This document shows positions 11,245-22,859 of a stretch of 64,000 nucleotides of DNA, piece after piece. The translations under genes were made by a program, and so were the position numbers. The notes below the pieces were generated by a model that worked only from the letters and a program-made list of their open reading frames with translations, ran no database searches and had not been told where the DNA came from. Source of the stretch: Fomitopsis serialis (lineage: Eukaryota; Basidiomycota; Agaricomycetes; Polyporales; Fomitopsidaceae). How positions within the stretch are numbered: position 1 is the first letter of the stretch; every line of letters begins with the position of its first letter. Where the stretch lies: NCBI RefSeq assembly GCF_022376445.1, contig NW_025955007.1, positions 186,001 through 250,000 of the forward strand, written 5' to 3'.

Positions 11245-11581
11245 TTGATTCTATTGGAGCCCAGTGTCGCTGGTGAGGTCACATGCCATGTTCACCACTT
11301 TCCATATTGGGCTCCAAGCTAGATGTTACAGGAGCCCCAAGTCCATGGGGAATTGTCAGCCACAGCATTTGTTTGGGGGTGTTGGTGCAAGTTGCGTCGT
11401 CTGGGAGTCTGAAATTTGAAACTCAGCTAATGTGAGCATAGTAAGTGTTACTTATCCTTGGTTATCTGGCGCTCAAACAGTCACATGCACTGTGGGAAAA
11501 CCTGCCACATTGGGCTCCATGCTAAGTGTTACATTCACTCCAGTCATAAGAATGATTCCTTCGTACCTCAGGGATTGTAAC
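11245..11581 (+). repeat. Family A 3'-end arm (left member of an inverted pair)
   Basis: Ends with the reverse complement of CGATCCCTGAGGTACGAAGG followed by TA. It matches 13,550-13,865 in inverted orientation over roughly 300 bp, including the 'TTGGGCTCCAAGCTAGA' and 'GGTGCAAG' blocks. It also matches the family A ends at 22,740, 30,986 and 47,109. It points toward its partner, leaving about 2 kb between them. Confidence 0.7.
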
Positions 11582-11616
11582 AGTACAGAGAAGGTGGAAC
11601 TGGGATGTACATGTAC

Positions 11617-12690
11617 CTAGATTTCCTCTGTCACTGTCTCACCATCCCAGTCCTCCACATCCCAGTCCGCATCTGAGTCCACATCTGAAACCTCATCTTC
11701 TTGAACATTCATCCTCTCCACAGTACAGTCCAGATGGCCATCCAGGGGCGTGAAGATGTGTGGCCAGTGGTTGCCTTCAACCCGGACCACGGACAATGTG
11801 TTGATGTGGGTCCTAGGGAAATCAAAGGCCACAGGCCAGATGGACGGGTGGGGGTACATGTCAGCAAGGATTCCACCCAGAGCACCTGAAGGATGGATCC
11901 CTTTAGCCCAGTAGAGGGGCCACATGGTGCCATAGATACACTTGTATTTAACGAGGATGACATGCCAAAGGGGTAGGGGGATGCAAATGGGTTCGTCAAT
12001 GGACCCGATGGGAACAAACTCAGCTTGCTGGACATTGTAGATGTTGAAGTGTGTGGGGTACTCCTTAGGATCCCTCTTCCAGCGATTGAGGCATGGAATG
12101 ACCTCCTCCACGACCAGCTGGCAGAACGGCAGCTCTATCTCTGAGTCCCCATGTACATGGCACATGAGGGGCAGCTTGATGTGCGCAATGTGATCCTGCC
12201 CAGTTACTTTGAGCCCTTTAAACATACGTGCAGACACTGACAAACAACCTGGTAATAAAAGAATACCTCCACTACTGCTATCTCATCCATCTCGAAGGCA
12301 CTCTGGAAATTTGGGGCTCTTGTGCCACACCTCAATGCTGCCAACAAAAATGAGCTGGTTTGGGCCATCCTCCAGCAGTTGATGTATGGGTGCGCCACAG
12401 CAATGTCATGGTCTTTCGGCTGCAACTTGCTGGGCAAGGTACAGCAGGATTTGACAGTGGTCAGGCACTATGTATGCTTCTGTCAGTATCCAACAACATC
12501 ATGGAATTTCTCACTCACATGGCTCCACAGGGTCCCCAGACCTGTCCTCAATATCTCAACCACCATGAGGTGGTTGAGGCAACCCTTCTGCACATGGGAG
12601 CACTGCTTGACCTTCTTGCAAATGTTGCTAAAGGAAGGAATGAAGGTCAAGATGTGGAATTGGAGGCGAGGATCCAAAGAAGCCATGGTA
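11617..12690 (-). pseudogene. Gene of unknown family between inverted family A arms
   Basis: I do not recognise the product. The 3' exon (11,617 to about 12,240) encodes a 200-residue segment (KVTGQDHIAHIKLPLMCHVH, TMWPLYWAKGIHPSGALGGI, WPVAFDFPRTHINTLSVVRV) ending in an acidic tail (DSDADWDVEDWDGETVTEEI). A likely intron at about 12,232-12,265 joins it to upstream coding sequence (HDIAVAHPYINCWRMAQTSS, SAFEMDEIAVVE). A further open segment at 12,483-12,686 (MASLDPRLQFHILTFIPSFS) may be the 5' exon. Frames between these pieces do not all connect, so I call it a pseudogene. Most likely it is transposon cargo. Confidence 0.4.
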
Positions 12691-13549
12691 GATGGGTGGA
12701 CGGGTGGACGGTGAAGAGGATAAGAGAACCAAAAGTGTTCTCAGAGAGTACAAAAGCATTGAATGAGGCGTGAGAAGTCTTTAATCAACCACTAGCACCA
12801 AATGCCAGACCCATTGGCACCCCCCATTTTGTAGGTGTAGAATCCCAGTTCCAACAAGTACATCAATAGAATAGGTCCAAAGATTATGTAACTCAGTAGA
12901 CTACCATACCGTTTGATACAAGTACAATCCGCCCAATTATTAACATGGAAAGTACTCGCCTGGTCCAGCACATTGGCAGATGCCCATGAGTCTGGAACTG
13001 TCCCTCAAGGTCTACCCAGAAAGGCCAGTGTAAGTTGACATGACTGACAAATCTGCGACAGGGGAATGACTGCACCCTGAGGCAAACCAGCACTGATAAG
13101 TGGTGCTTTCTTCACAGTGTACATCAAGTGGGAGGGATCAGCAGCACACATGAAGCGGGTATACCACTCCATGTATGTGAGCAGTTCTCGTGGCCACCAA
13201 TCCAGTGTGGCCCCACTACCTTGTGTCGGAGGTAGCCTTCATGGCAGAGTAAAAATAACTTTGACTCTGCCTACCCTCATGCCTTTACGAGGTAATTCTT
13301 AGAGCAGACAGTTCAGAAGAAATCTGAACCCACCAATTAAGCCAGTAGACTCTGCCTCCTCATTATCTTGCACAATAACAGTGTCAAACCTATAGGGATG
13401 GCCTTGACCACGTCCAGCTCCTCTCTTTTGTCATCCAGCTTGTATGGTTTGAACTTGTACTTGTGATACATGTCAACTTGTTGGAATGGCAGCCAAGTTT
13501 TTGCCAGGTCTTGTTGGTTGAGTTGGAGCTCTGGACTCGGAGGCTGTTA

Positions 13550-13865
13550 CGATCCCTGAGGTACGAAGGAATTGTTCTTATGACTGGAGGGGATGTAACA
13601 CTTAGCATGGAGCCCAATGTGGAAGGTTTTTCCCACAGTGCATGTGACTGTTTGAGCACCAGATAACCTAAGATCAGTAACACTTACTAGGTGATTGTTA
13701 GCTGAGTTTGAATTTTCAGACTCCCAGACGACACGGCTTGCACCAACACACCCAAACAAATGCATTCCCTATGGACTTGGGGCTCCTGTAATGTCTAGCT
13801 TGGAGCCCAATATGGAAACTGGTGAACATGGCATATGTGTGCTCCCAATATGTCTGATATATACT
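13550..13865 (-). repeat. Family A 3'-end arm (right member of an inverted pair)
   Basis: Begins TTACGATCCCTGAGGTACGA, the inverse of the arm at 11,245-11,581. The two arms, the 2-kb unknown-gene segment between them and the TA next to each terminus could form one composite element, or two independent 3' fragments. Confidence 0.7.
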
Positions 13866-13984
13866 CACAATTACAACAGAGTGGGTCTACTATTTTCCCC
13901 AGCAAATGCATTACATAGCACCCTGTGCCAATGAGTGTAGGAATGCATACTGTGCTCTAATAATTATCATTATTCATTCATTAG

Positions 13985-14540
13985 CATGCTCTACACAGAT
14001 TACATAATAGAAAAGTCTGCCAGTTTGAGGTGGTATCATTGTTCAGTGTTTGAGACAGTACATTATATCCCAGACATGGTATAACAGGACAGCTTAGCTA
14101 CAGTTAGGCAAGAACAACTGTGCAACTGCACATATCATTGGGTAATGGCTGTATAGCAATATTGGCATAGCTACCTAGAATCAATACAATTTTTTTGGAA
14201 AGGTTCTGGATTGTCTAGGACACTTAGGACTCAGGCTTTGTGTTACCACATTGAGGATGATGAGCTGAGCCATATGAATGTAAACATCTCTGTTACTACT
14301 ATGATACTCCCTGATGAGTAAAATTTGGCTTGTGCAAGGTTAGTATTATTGTTGAAGCTTGACAACTGCTTGGTCTAGTCAAGCACAGAAGTTAGTCTCA
14401 CAGACTAGTATGTATCAATACATAATACATATAATCATTGATAAGTGAGATTGAAGTGATAATTTGATGAACCAGAAAACAAAAGACACAGACAACACAA
14501 CTGGGATCATATTGCCATACATGGCCCACTCCCCAGCAAG
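13985..14540 (-). repeat. Family D repeat, copy 2
   Basis: Reverse-orientation match of 4429-5505, ending in ...CCCACTCCCCAGCAAG at 14,540. It lacks the solo LTR and therefore shows the unoccupied arrangement of that part of the element. Confidence 0.65.
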
Positions 14541-16715
14541 TTGTATGATTCTATTGCCAGCTTGCCTCTCCACGAGCTCACAGCCTACAAGTGTTGAGGA
14601 CAAGCATGTCATCGAAGCTGAGGACAAGCACACCGCTGAAGCTGAGAACGAACACTATCAAGCACACATCAAACACTGGCCGTTTGCCAAGCAGATTTTT
14701 GGGTATTTGCTCAGGCAAGAGGACTTCCCAGTCCTCCCTGACGTGGTTGTTAGAGTAGGTATCTTATCTTTTGGCTTCCATTCAGAATACTTACTCTCCA
14801 GCATAGGTACCCGGAATCACAGAGCCAGAGTGGCAGGATTTGAAGGCGCAGACACTGGACAAACCAGACATTCTACGCTACTTTTGGTGAGTAAATCAGT
14901 TGCTCTGTGATCTCAACCCAAATTGACATATAATGTAGGTTTAGATACAACACTGACATGGGGACCGTCACCGTGGGGTCAGCTTTATTCATACATCAAG
15001 CAATCGCCGGCAGCATAAGGGACGGTGTGTGTGGAGACGTCTTGGAGCCCATTGTCACCAAACACCCACTCCAAGGTTCCCTTGCACTGGAAGATGGTGC
15101 GATGCTCATCGTGCACAACCACCACATTGCAGTACTGGATTTCGTCCAAGCCCGCCTCTTTGAAGTGGGAAGGAATGGCATCAAGGTGAACTGCAATACA
15201 TACAGCATAGTGTTTGAGGGGGCGGGGGCTCAGACACATGTGGACATGTTGCGGAAGGTACATATTCATGATTGTTTTGTAGATACTATGGGCTGACCTT
15301 GTACAGACCGTTGATGGGATGGTTGTCGAGGAGAACATGCAGTTGAACCTTGGGGCTGAACAGTCTGATGTTCCACTCATGGCACCCACAGCCCCACCAC
15401 CATCTGACAGCCTGCAGGATGCCAACATCGACATGCAGGACATGCCCGTAGATGGCGCTAGAACACCTGTGCACGGAGCCGTCCTGGGACGTAAGCTCAA
15501 AGGCCTTCAGGTTTGATCAGAGGCCCCAACATCCCTCGAACCAGTTGCCGCCGGTGTGGATGACAGCTACGACACCAATGCACTGACATCATTGCCCAAC
15601 CTCACCAACACTGCGTCATCACGTAAATCCGATGAAGACATGAATGATGGTTGGTCTTCTTCAGACCCCGTTGACACATTGGATGTCACCGTCAACACCC
15701 TGGACGTTGCCGTCAACACCCCGGATGTTGCCGTCAATGTCCAGGAGAACAACGGCAACATCTCGGATGGCAAAATCAATGGCAAACACCACCATGTCAC
15801 CAACGTAATGTTTGTTGTTGCTGACATAGAGGAAGGCCCAAGGGTGGCACCCGAGGGTATCAACATCAACAGTGATGCATGGGTGGAGCTGCTGTGTCCG
15901 GCAGGTCACATCTCTGGAGGCTGGGCCAAGAACGGTGTCATCCACTGCGGACCCATTGAAGTCTATTTGTGGTCCTTCCAAGGTGTGGACGACTACCACT
16001 ACCTCTTGCAGCACTACATGGATCCCATTGAGAAGTGGGTAGAAGACCACCATTGCGTGGTAAGTCTCACTGCATGCCTACATTTTAACTTACTCACTAT
16101 TGATTACAGAAGCTGCGTAAAATGTATGCGCCTGGCCTGCAGACCAAACACCTGCAGATGTTCCGCAAGCATTGGGAATGTTTGCATGTACATCAGGAAA
16201 AACCCATTTCCCTTAAACAGACCTCAGCCAACTTAAGTGTACTTCAGGTGTCATTTCCCATCTCTGTGTCATTGTTGTGCATAAAACACATAAACATGTA
16301 TTGTTAGGTTTTGTGAAGTATGATTTACACAGTGCAGAGGTATATTACCTTAATCTGAAGACCACTGAAGTACGATGACACCCCATTGAGAGCCCTCATT
16401 TTGCTTGCATGCAATCACATTCAAAAAGAGGTAAAATGTATATTAATCACTAAGACTCTAGTACACTACTCAAAGTATACTATCTGCACTGGCCTGCAGG
16501 AAGTGGAGACCAATGTACATGAAGAGATAGATCCAGATCTTGGTCGTGTACGAGCCTTCCTCCAACATGTGCACGAGCTACTGCTGGGATCGTTAGCCAA
16601 GCCGTCGCACCAACTCAATGGTCCTGAACATTCGTCCACGGCTGGCGCACATAGCGAGCTCTCTTTGCTCATTGTACCATCCACTGGGGTAGACACTGAG
16701 TCGGAATGTGCGTAG
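14521..16715 (+). pseudogene. Multi-exon gene of unknown family with one in-frame TGA
   Basis: No family recognised. Exon 1 ends at 14,754 (KHWPFAKQIFGYLLRQEDFP, LPDVVVR). After a 52-bp intron (14,755-14,806), exon 2 reads VPGITEPEWQDLKAQTLDKP. A third exon from about 14,940 reads FRYNTDMGTVTVGSALFIHQ and LALEDGAMLIVHNHHIAVLD, ending near 15,258. Exon 4 begins near 15,306 (TVDGMVVEENMQLNLGAEQS) and holds a TGA at 15,514. It stays open in the same frame afterwards, through a short repeat (DVTVNTLDVAVNTPDVAVN) and WVELLCPAGHISGGWAKNGV, to a GTAAGT donor near 16,060. Further exons follow at about 16,110 and 16,500-16,715 (EVETNVHEEIDPDLGRVRAF). Every junction has GT-AG signals and keeps frame, so only the single TGA, a CGA-to-TGA change, breaks it. 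The start is uncertain and overlaps the end of family D copy 2. Confidence 0.55.
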
Positions 16716-19086
16716 CGACTCATGCATCCAAGGGGGTCGGCTGCCTGTACATTAGGCGGCAGGCTCAACGTACTCATAGTGCGTGTGGCACGACATAACA
16801 GATGGATGGGGCAGCCAGGAACTAGGAGGGTCCCGGGACAGGCTACCATTGATGTCGGAAAAGTGTTTGGCTATCTCATCGTCCATTGTACAGCTTCTGG
16901 ACACGAGGACTGGAGCCGGTGACGTGCATACCAAGGTCACCGCCGTAAAGTGCATCTTGATTGTGTTGATCCCATGTGTAAGATCAACAGCCACGCCGGG
17001 TACTTCGTTGAGTACGCCAGACGTGTTGTCATTCTCTTCGGCAACAGGTACGTGGAGTGAGCAAAAACACCGGCATACTGCAACAGTACATATCCAGTGT
17101 GTCAACGTGTTGATGTGCGGAATGACAATCATGACATCGAGGTCAGCTAGCCAGGTGCAGATTCATGCACGTTGCCCGTTAAGACAGCGCATCTGCCTTG
17201 ATGCGCAACCGGTCGTTCGAGGTGGGCGCCCGGGTCGAAGTGAAGTTGTGGGCGAGGTAGTAGTGATCGAGCATGCTGGGCAGTGGGACACGCCTGAACC
17301 ATCAGTCTTCAGGGTGATGTCACCTGAGTCAAAACGATAGAGTCATCAAAGATGTGTTGAGACAACACCTGCAAACCAGTATCGCGTTAACAGCATTAAC
17401 ACCTCTAGATCCTTGAAGTCGACGTGCTCCGACGCATCAAATTGGCGACCACATGAACAGTTGAACAGTGAACAACCGAGCTTACACTGCCAGTGAACAA
17501 GCAAACGTACCTGGGCGAGAAGCAGTAAGATAGGCCGTGAGAGGCCGTGCTGGTGGATTAGCGAGTGCCAGAGGCGAGCAATTGGGACGCAGTGAGTGAT
17601 TGGGATAGTGATGTGGCGAGAGAGAGATATGGTGAGAGGCCGTGAGAGGTGGGTGGGCAGGCGAGAGTATGGTGGTGGGCGAGCTATGGTACAGAGTGTG
17701 CGTCATCGTGGTCGTTGGCTGTGTGTACATTCATTGCTGGTGTGTCCGTCAATCAGCGAGCTCGCCATACGCACTGCACAACGGGTGGCCACGACAGGTC
17801 CATGCAGCTATGCGTGGATGTGTACAATATGCTACCCTGTGTAGTGATGTCACTAGATGGGTCGAGTACGGTCGTAAATGCACCAGCACATTGTCGTGCT
17901 CGCCAGCAGTACATATGTTGAGCGGATGGCTCGGTGTACCCGCTGGATGACGTCCAATCATGGAGAAACGATGCATGCCAGACGTGCAACTATGTCCGTT
18001 GTGCTGCCGCGTGGAGCACCGGGTACGAGAATGAGCTCGTCCCGGAAGGCAGAAGTGTCATCTTCGTGCTCAGCAGGGGGCTGGCAGGACTTCCCGTTCG
18101 TTGATTGCCTGCTGGTGTGGGCACTGGCAACGGCAGCAAGGGGTTGTGTCCAGTAGAGGCGTACCTTCAAACTTTGAGCCTTTGTGTCCGTTCTGTGGCT
18201 CTTTCTGTCCACTTAGACCACACCACACCGTGTCCCATCATTTCCCTTTGAGCTTTTCTCTTGTCCTTCTCGCCCCGCATTTCTTGCAGTTTGCGTGATC
18301 TTGTTGCTCGGAGCTGGACTTGTACTTGTGTCGTACAAGTCCTCGGTCGTGTGCAGGTCACCAGAGGTGCGTGAGTTTGACCAAGGGTTACGAGAGTCGA
18401 GTGGTAGAGCATAAGCATGAACGAGAGGCAGCCAGGTGGATGTCTAAATGTTTGGCGGATTCACTAGACACGGTAGAGTAGGTGGCATTGGGATATGGCT
18501 GAGAGGGTGAGAGGCCCATCATTCGCAAGGGTTAAGCGCTCAATTCGGAAAATGCCAATTGAATCGACACTAGCAGTACCCGCCGCCAGGCTCTTGCTGC
18601 TCTATTAACTCCAACGCCCTTCACTCGTGTTGGCTGTCCTCAGTGTGCTCTCCTTCTCACCTCTGTCTCAGCCATGCCTGTATTCCGCAGATCTTTAGGG
18701 CACACACAGGACACACACAGGAGCCCATCCTCAAGAGAATGGGCCCGCCATATGTACCCTCAGGTGGCGCGGCCGGCAGCGTACAAGCTCCAGCGACGCA
18801 GGAGGCTCATGAAGAAGGGACTTCGCGGCCAGCAAAGGTGCGTGCCCTGCTTGTGACATTGACTCCGCAGACTGCCCCCGCGATCCAAGACACCAATGAT
18901 CTTTGTACAGAGACGATGACAACTGAGAGGGTAGCAAGATGACCCTGCGCGCGCGAGCACATGCAGCACACACCTGGCAACATAAGCCCTGTAGGCATGC
19001 ACTGGACGATGATCGCTCGTCTGACTGCTCTCAGTCTCCCCCTCTTCTGCCCAATCACTTGTTTACACCTCTTATGCTCGCCCGCC

Positions 19087-19210
19087 CACTCTTGAGCCTG
19101 TCCACCGGCTCTTGTGCCTGTCCACAGGCTCTTGTGCCTGTCCACTGGCTCTTGTGCCTGTCCACCGGCTCTTGTGCCTGTCCACCGGCTCTTGTGCCTG
19201 TCCACCCACT
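19087..19210. repeat. 20-bp minisatellite, five full units
   Basis: TCCACCGGCTCTTGTGCCTG repeated in tandem at 19,101-19,200, with A, T or C at the sixth position of a unit and partial units on both sides. Confidence 0.9.
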
Positions 19211-19679
19211 TGTCACCCTTCCGCCCGCTCGCTCGTTGATCTTCTGCCCGCTCGTTGCTCTTCTGCCGTGTCTGCTGGCTAGTTCGCCAGTACGTTTGTC
19301 CACCCTTCACCCTTGTTCTCACCCCCTCATTCGTGCTCTGTTCGCTCAACTGGATGGTGCAACTGCATGTCCACATCCATACGTGTGTGTCCCCTCTCAT
19401 GTGCACAAGTCTCCTCTGGTATGCACTCGCCGCCTCTCGTGTATGCTCGTACGCTCACCATTCCACTTGCCAGAAGCTGGGCTTTGGGTCAGAAGGTGCT
19501 CGGATCCTGACTCGCACCACAAACACTACATGGCAGTGTATGTCATGGCAGTGCATTCCGAGTCGTTGCGGGAACTTTAAGATGTGGTGGCATCTTGCTA
19601 GACTGGATGGGTGGCGAACGGCTGTGATTGCTGGTGCTGCAGTGCTGGTGCTTATGCTTGCATTTAATTGATCTGAATG

Positions 19680-19865
19680 TGTTGGTGCACCGGTGCATTG
19701 GTGTGTTGGTGCATTGGAGCGCAGGTAAGTGATGGTGTTGGTGAGTTGGTGAACCGGTGTGTAGGTGAGCAGGTGGGTTCCCGGTGGGCTAGTTGGTAGT
19801 GAGTTCGTCGGTGAGCCGGTTTGTTGGTGAGCGAGTTTGTTGGTGAGCGGTGAGCAATCGCAGCA
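19680..19865. repeat. Degenerate GGTG-type simple repeat
   Basis: A run of GGTG, GTTGGTG and GAGCCGGT words with loose 8-12-bp spacing, without an exact unit. Confidence 0.6.
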
Positions 19866-21276
19866 GTTTGTGCATAAGTACATTGGATATCATGCTCTAT
19901 ATTTGTTAGTTCAATATATTTTGTTCAGTCCGCTTCACTATTGATGTGACTGTCGTGTGTGAGTAAGAGGTCTAAAGGTTCATAACTGTACTTGCTGAGG
20001 AGAGGACCATAGCTGGCAGTACGATCCCTTTGGTAGGAGATATGTCAATTTATGAACAACTTCATGCTGCCCACATCAGAAGTCATGCTTGGCAAGACTG
20101 CTATTATATTGTCTATGCATAGAGTACTGACATATCTTCCACATTTTGCACTTCAGAGTAGCCTGCTAAATTATTAGGTTGCTGTAATATGAGTATCATA
20201 GCTTGCAATCATGAGCAACAGACATTATGGATCTGTTTCTTACTTGGTAAATTGCCAAGTTGCTTATCAATATGATCTGTATACTAATTAGCAGTGTTAC
20301 TGGTTTGTATTGATAGTAACATAGAGCAAATAGCTTGGGAATGTTGCAAAGAAGTAAGGAGAGCCTCTAGATCAACTAGAACTCAAGGAAGGGGAATCTG
20401 GGGGGTTGACTACAGTAACCACTACTCAGTTGGGACTTGCTGTCAGTGCTGTTGTACAAGTATTAGCCCTTGATCAGAGAAATCATAGGCAATGTGTTTC
20501 AGAGACAACAAGCCATTCATATCTGCACAGCCACATGTGATTCTCTAAATGTTGTCCTTTGTTCTTCATTCCTCCAATGTATGATTAACCCTTTGAATGA
20601 TGGGCTATCAGATGAGTTTATCATCTCTATAAACTCTATAAAAGTTGATTAGGTTTCAGTCAGTGTATCCCAGTCAAATGCCACACATTCATGCATGTGT
20701 TTCTCTGTTTCCTGAATTTCAAACAACTGGGCAAGTCATACTAGTGATATATTGTGGGGGCCTCCATACAAGATGAATTGCCTTCATATACAAGGCAATA
20801 CAGATGAGTCTGATTACACATAATATTCCCTGATTTTATCTGCATTTTGTGAGCCCAGACTGAGCAGGTTAAGCAAAATTACCATTTTAGGAAGGTCAGC
20901 TACCCTATTTAGCAGGTTTGGGATGTCAGAGAATCTGTGGGCAGCATATAGGCTTCAAAAGAGAGACTTTTGAGGTGAAAAGGGATGCACTCATGTGCAC
21001 AGAGGCATTTGTGTGTGTTTTTGTTGTGTGAATTGTGCCATAAACACTGAAGGTAATGGGTAAGTCACAGCAGCTATAGACTCTATGACATCATACCTAT
21101 CACAGAGATTATTTTGGGAATTTTCCGCATTTTAGTGAGGCCACAGTACAGCAGGTACAGTGCCACTAAGGAGCCTGTGGCTGAGATTCAAACTCAGCCC
21201 AAAACCTCGGCAGCCTGCCTGATTAGGGCAGAAAAGGGCTTGTTGCACCAATCAGAGCAGCTCGGCATCCCTCTCG

Positions 21277-21333
21277 TGCCGTTCGGAGGTGCAACCGTGC
21301 CAAATTTCCACATGGTTGCACCTCTGAACGGCA
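21277..21333. repeat. Palindrome H1 in family A copy 1
   Basis: TGCCGTTCGGAGGTGCAACC and its near-exact reverse complement around a short loop. Preceded by the motif GCTTACTAAGCGCCC on the opposite strand. One mismatch compared with the copies at 32,400 and 63,687. Confidence 0.85.
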
Positions 21334-21589
21334 TCTGGGCGCTCAATGGGCGCTTAGTAAGCGATGTAAGTGCGGACTGTTACTGTGCTTAAGAGAGCTT
21401 GTTTAGACTCAGAAAAAAGCGGAAAATTGAGACAATATTCAAAATGATCCAGGCAATGTGAATAAAGCTGTATATGGCATGGGTTTGACATCAGATCAGA
21501 TAGCATTCTGAATAACCTGGTAAGATGGTTGCTGTGGCCCCAGTGAGCTTATATAAGCCTGCTACTTCACTCTTGGAACTGCTCATGTA

Positions 21590-21823
21590 CTGTATACTTT
21601 TAAATGGTTCGTCAGTCACGTGTCACAGGCGGCCCCGACGAAACGAAAATCTGGTGTGAATAACGTGTCACAGGGCCTTTGAGACGGGCGCTAGACCTGC
21701 GGCGCCGGCGCTACGCGCCCAATTAGGTAGGCAGTATACCCAATCGGGTAATTTGACGAACACAAATTTTCGTCAGGCCGGTCACAGTCACACTTGGGTG
21801 ACGAACCATTTAAAAGTATACAG
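21590..21823. mobile_element. 234-bp MITE with 25-bp perfect TIRs and TA target
   Basis: TIR begins CTGTATACTTTTAAATGGTT and is perfect over 25 bp at both ends, flanked by TA on each side. A related family A fragment at 49,325-49,345 reads ...GGTTGTCCAGAACATGAGC without the insertion, giving an approximate empty site. TA duplication suggests mobilisation by a Tc1/mariner-type transposase, which is not present in this window. Confidence 0.88.
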
Positions 21824-22859
21824 TACTGGACAACCCTATAAGATGGTAGTGTAAGTACACATTCAGGTATGTATCCCTAGATTGTGTCTGTGAGCAAGAC
21901 AAAGCCAGCAGTGGATGCATAATTACCATATGGAGTATGTGACCTTCCCAAAGAGGAATCATGCACAAACAGGGGCATGTAGGGCTCAGAAAAATGCAGA
22001 AAATCTAGGAAATATACAGACACATCAAAGACAAGTGTATGATTGCCTTGAGCTGCAATGGTTACCATTACATTGTATGCAAGGGCCATAATATGGCAAA
22101 AGATGCTCAGATTACCCATTATAGTCCTTGTTACCTGTATTATTGAAGCTACTGAGTAGTCCACAGTGTCTGAACTACACATATACATTGCAGTGTACAT
22201 ATAGACCATATTTGAGTCATAAACAAGCAGATTGAATCTGCAGAGGCACATGTGCATTTTTTTGCTTTGCATTTCCTGGGTTAGCCAGCCACTGTATGCA
22301 CTCAGTAAAATTCCTGTATACTCTCTGAATGAAGGGCTATCAGATGAGCATACTATGTATACTATGATTTGTTACTGGCTGAGGCTATATAGGCCCTACA
22401 GTGTGTGAGCGCTTGCAGCAATGGGCCACCAAGCTGCCAGTCACATGATATGTTTACCAGTTTCCTTATTGGGGCAACTGCTAAGGTGTTTCATGGGCCT
22501 CATCCATAACAGAGCACTTAGCCACTGCATTTGTTTGTATCTGTTGGTCCAAGTCGCGTCATCTGGGAGTCTGAAATGTCAGACTCAGATAAGCAACCCA
22601 TACTAACAGTTACTTATCTCTGCTTATCGGGGTGGCTGCAAGTCACGTGCACTGTGGGAACAAACTGCCATTCCGGAGGAATCGCAAGGCGTTTCATGGT
22701 GGTCCATCAGAAGAACGATACCTTCGTACCTCAGGGATCATAATCCATGATGCCTGCTGTATGTAAGAAATTGATCCTGTATAGAGCCCTCAGAGTCTAT
22801 AACTAGCATGCCTTGCCTATATATTCATAATCCAGAAAAGAGAATCTCTGTGGGCAATT

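Larger units (their letters stand above)
16716..19990. other. GC-richer stretch with minisatellites and no recognisable gene
   Basis: Longer open frames here arise from biased or tandem sequence. Neither strand shows a conserved motif or a consistent exon chain. The segment contains CpG normally, unlike its neighbours, so it is probably younger or differently derived. Two minisatellites are listed separately. Confidence 0.45.
19991..22743 (+). repeat. Family A element, copy 1 (internally deleted)
   Basis: Starts CTTGCTGAGGAGAGG...GCAGTACGATCCC after TA and ends CGTACCTCAGGGATCATA. Up to about 20,480 it matches 58,641-59,140. It then jumps to sequence matching 62,893 onward, so about 3.7 kb present in copy 3 is missing. 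From 21,114 to the end it is an inverted, nearly identical match of 30,986-32,580. It has no credible coding frame and almost no CpG outside the nested MITE and palindrome. Confidence 0.75.

Noticed and set aside
16752..17340. Overlapping open frames on both strands near 17 kb
   Set aside because: Neither strand shows conserved blocks or connected exons; evidence does not favour either one.
18807..19406. 199-codon open frame on the minus strand
   Set aside because: Created by translation of the 20-bp minisatellite; the repetitive GTRAGGQAQEPVDRHKS pattern is not protein-like.
21877..22272. 131-residue open frame repeated identically at 31,461-31,856
   Set aside because: The identity comes from the recent inverted duplication of family A. 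Composition is low-grade and no motif or splice context supports a protein.
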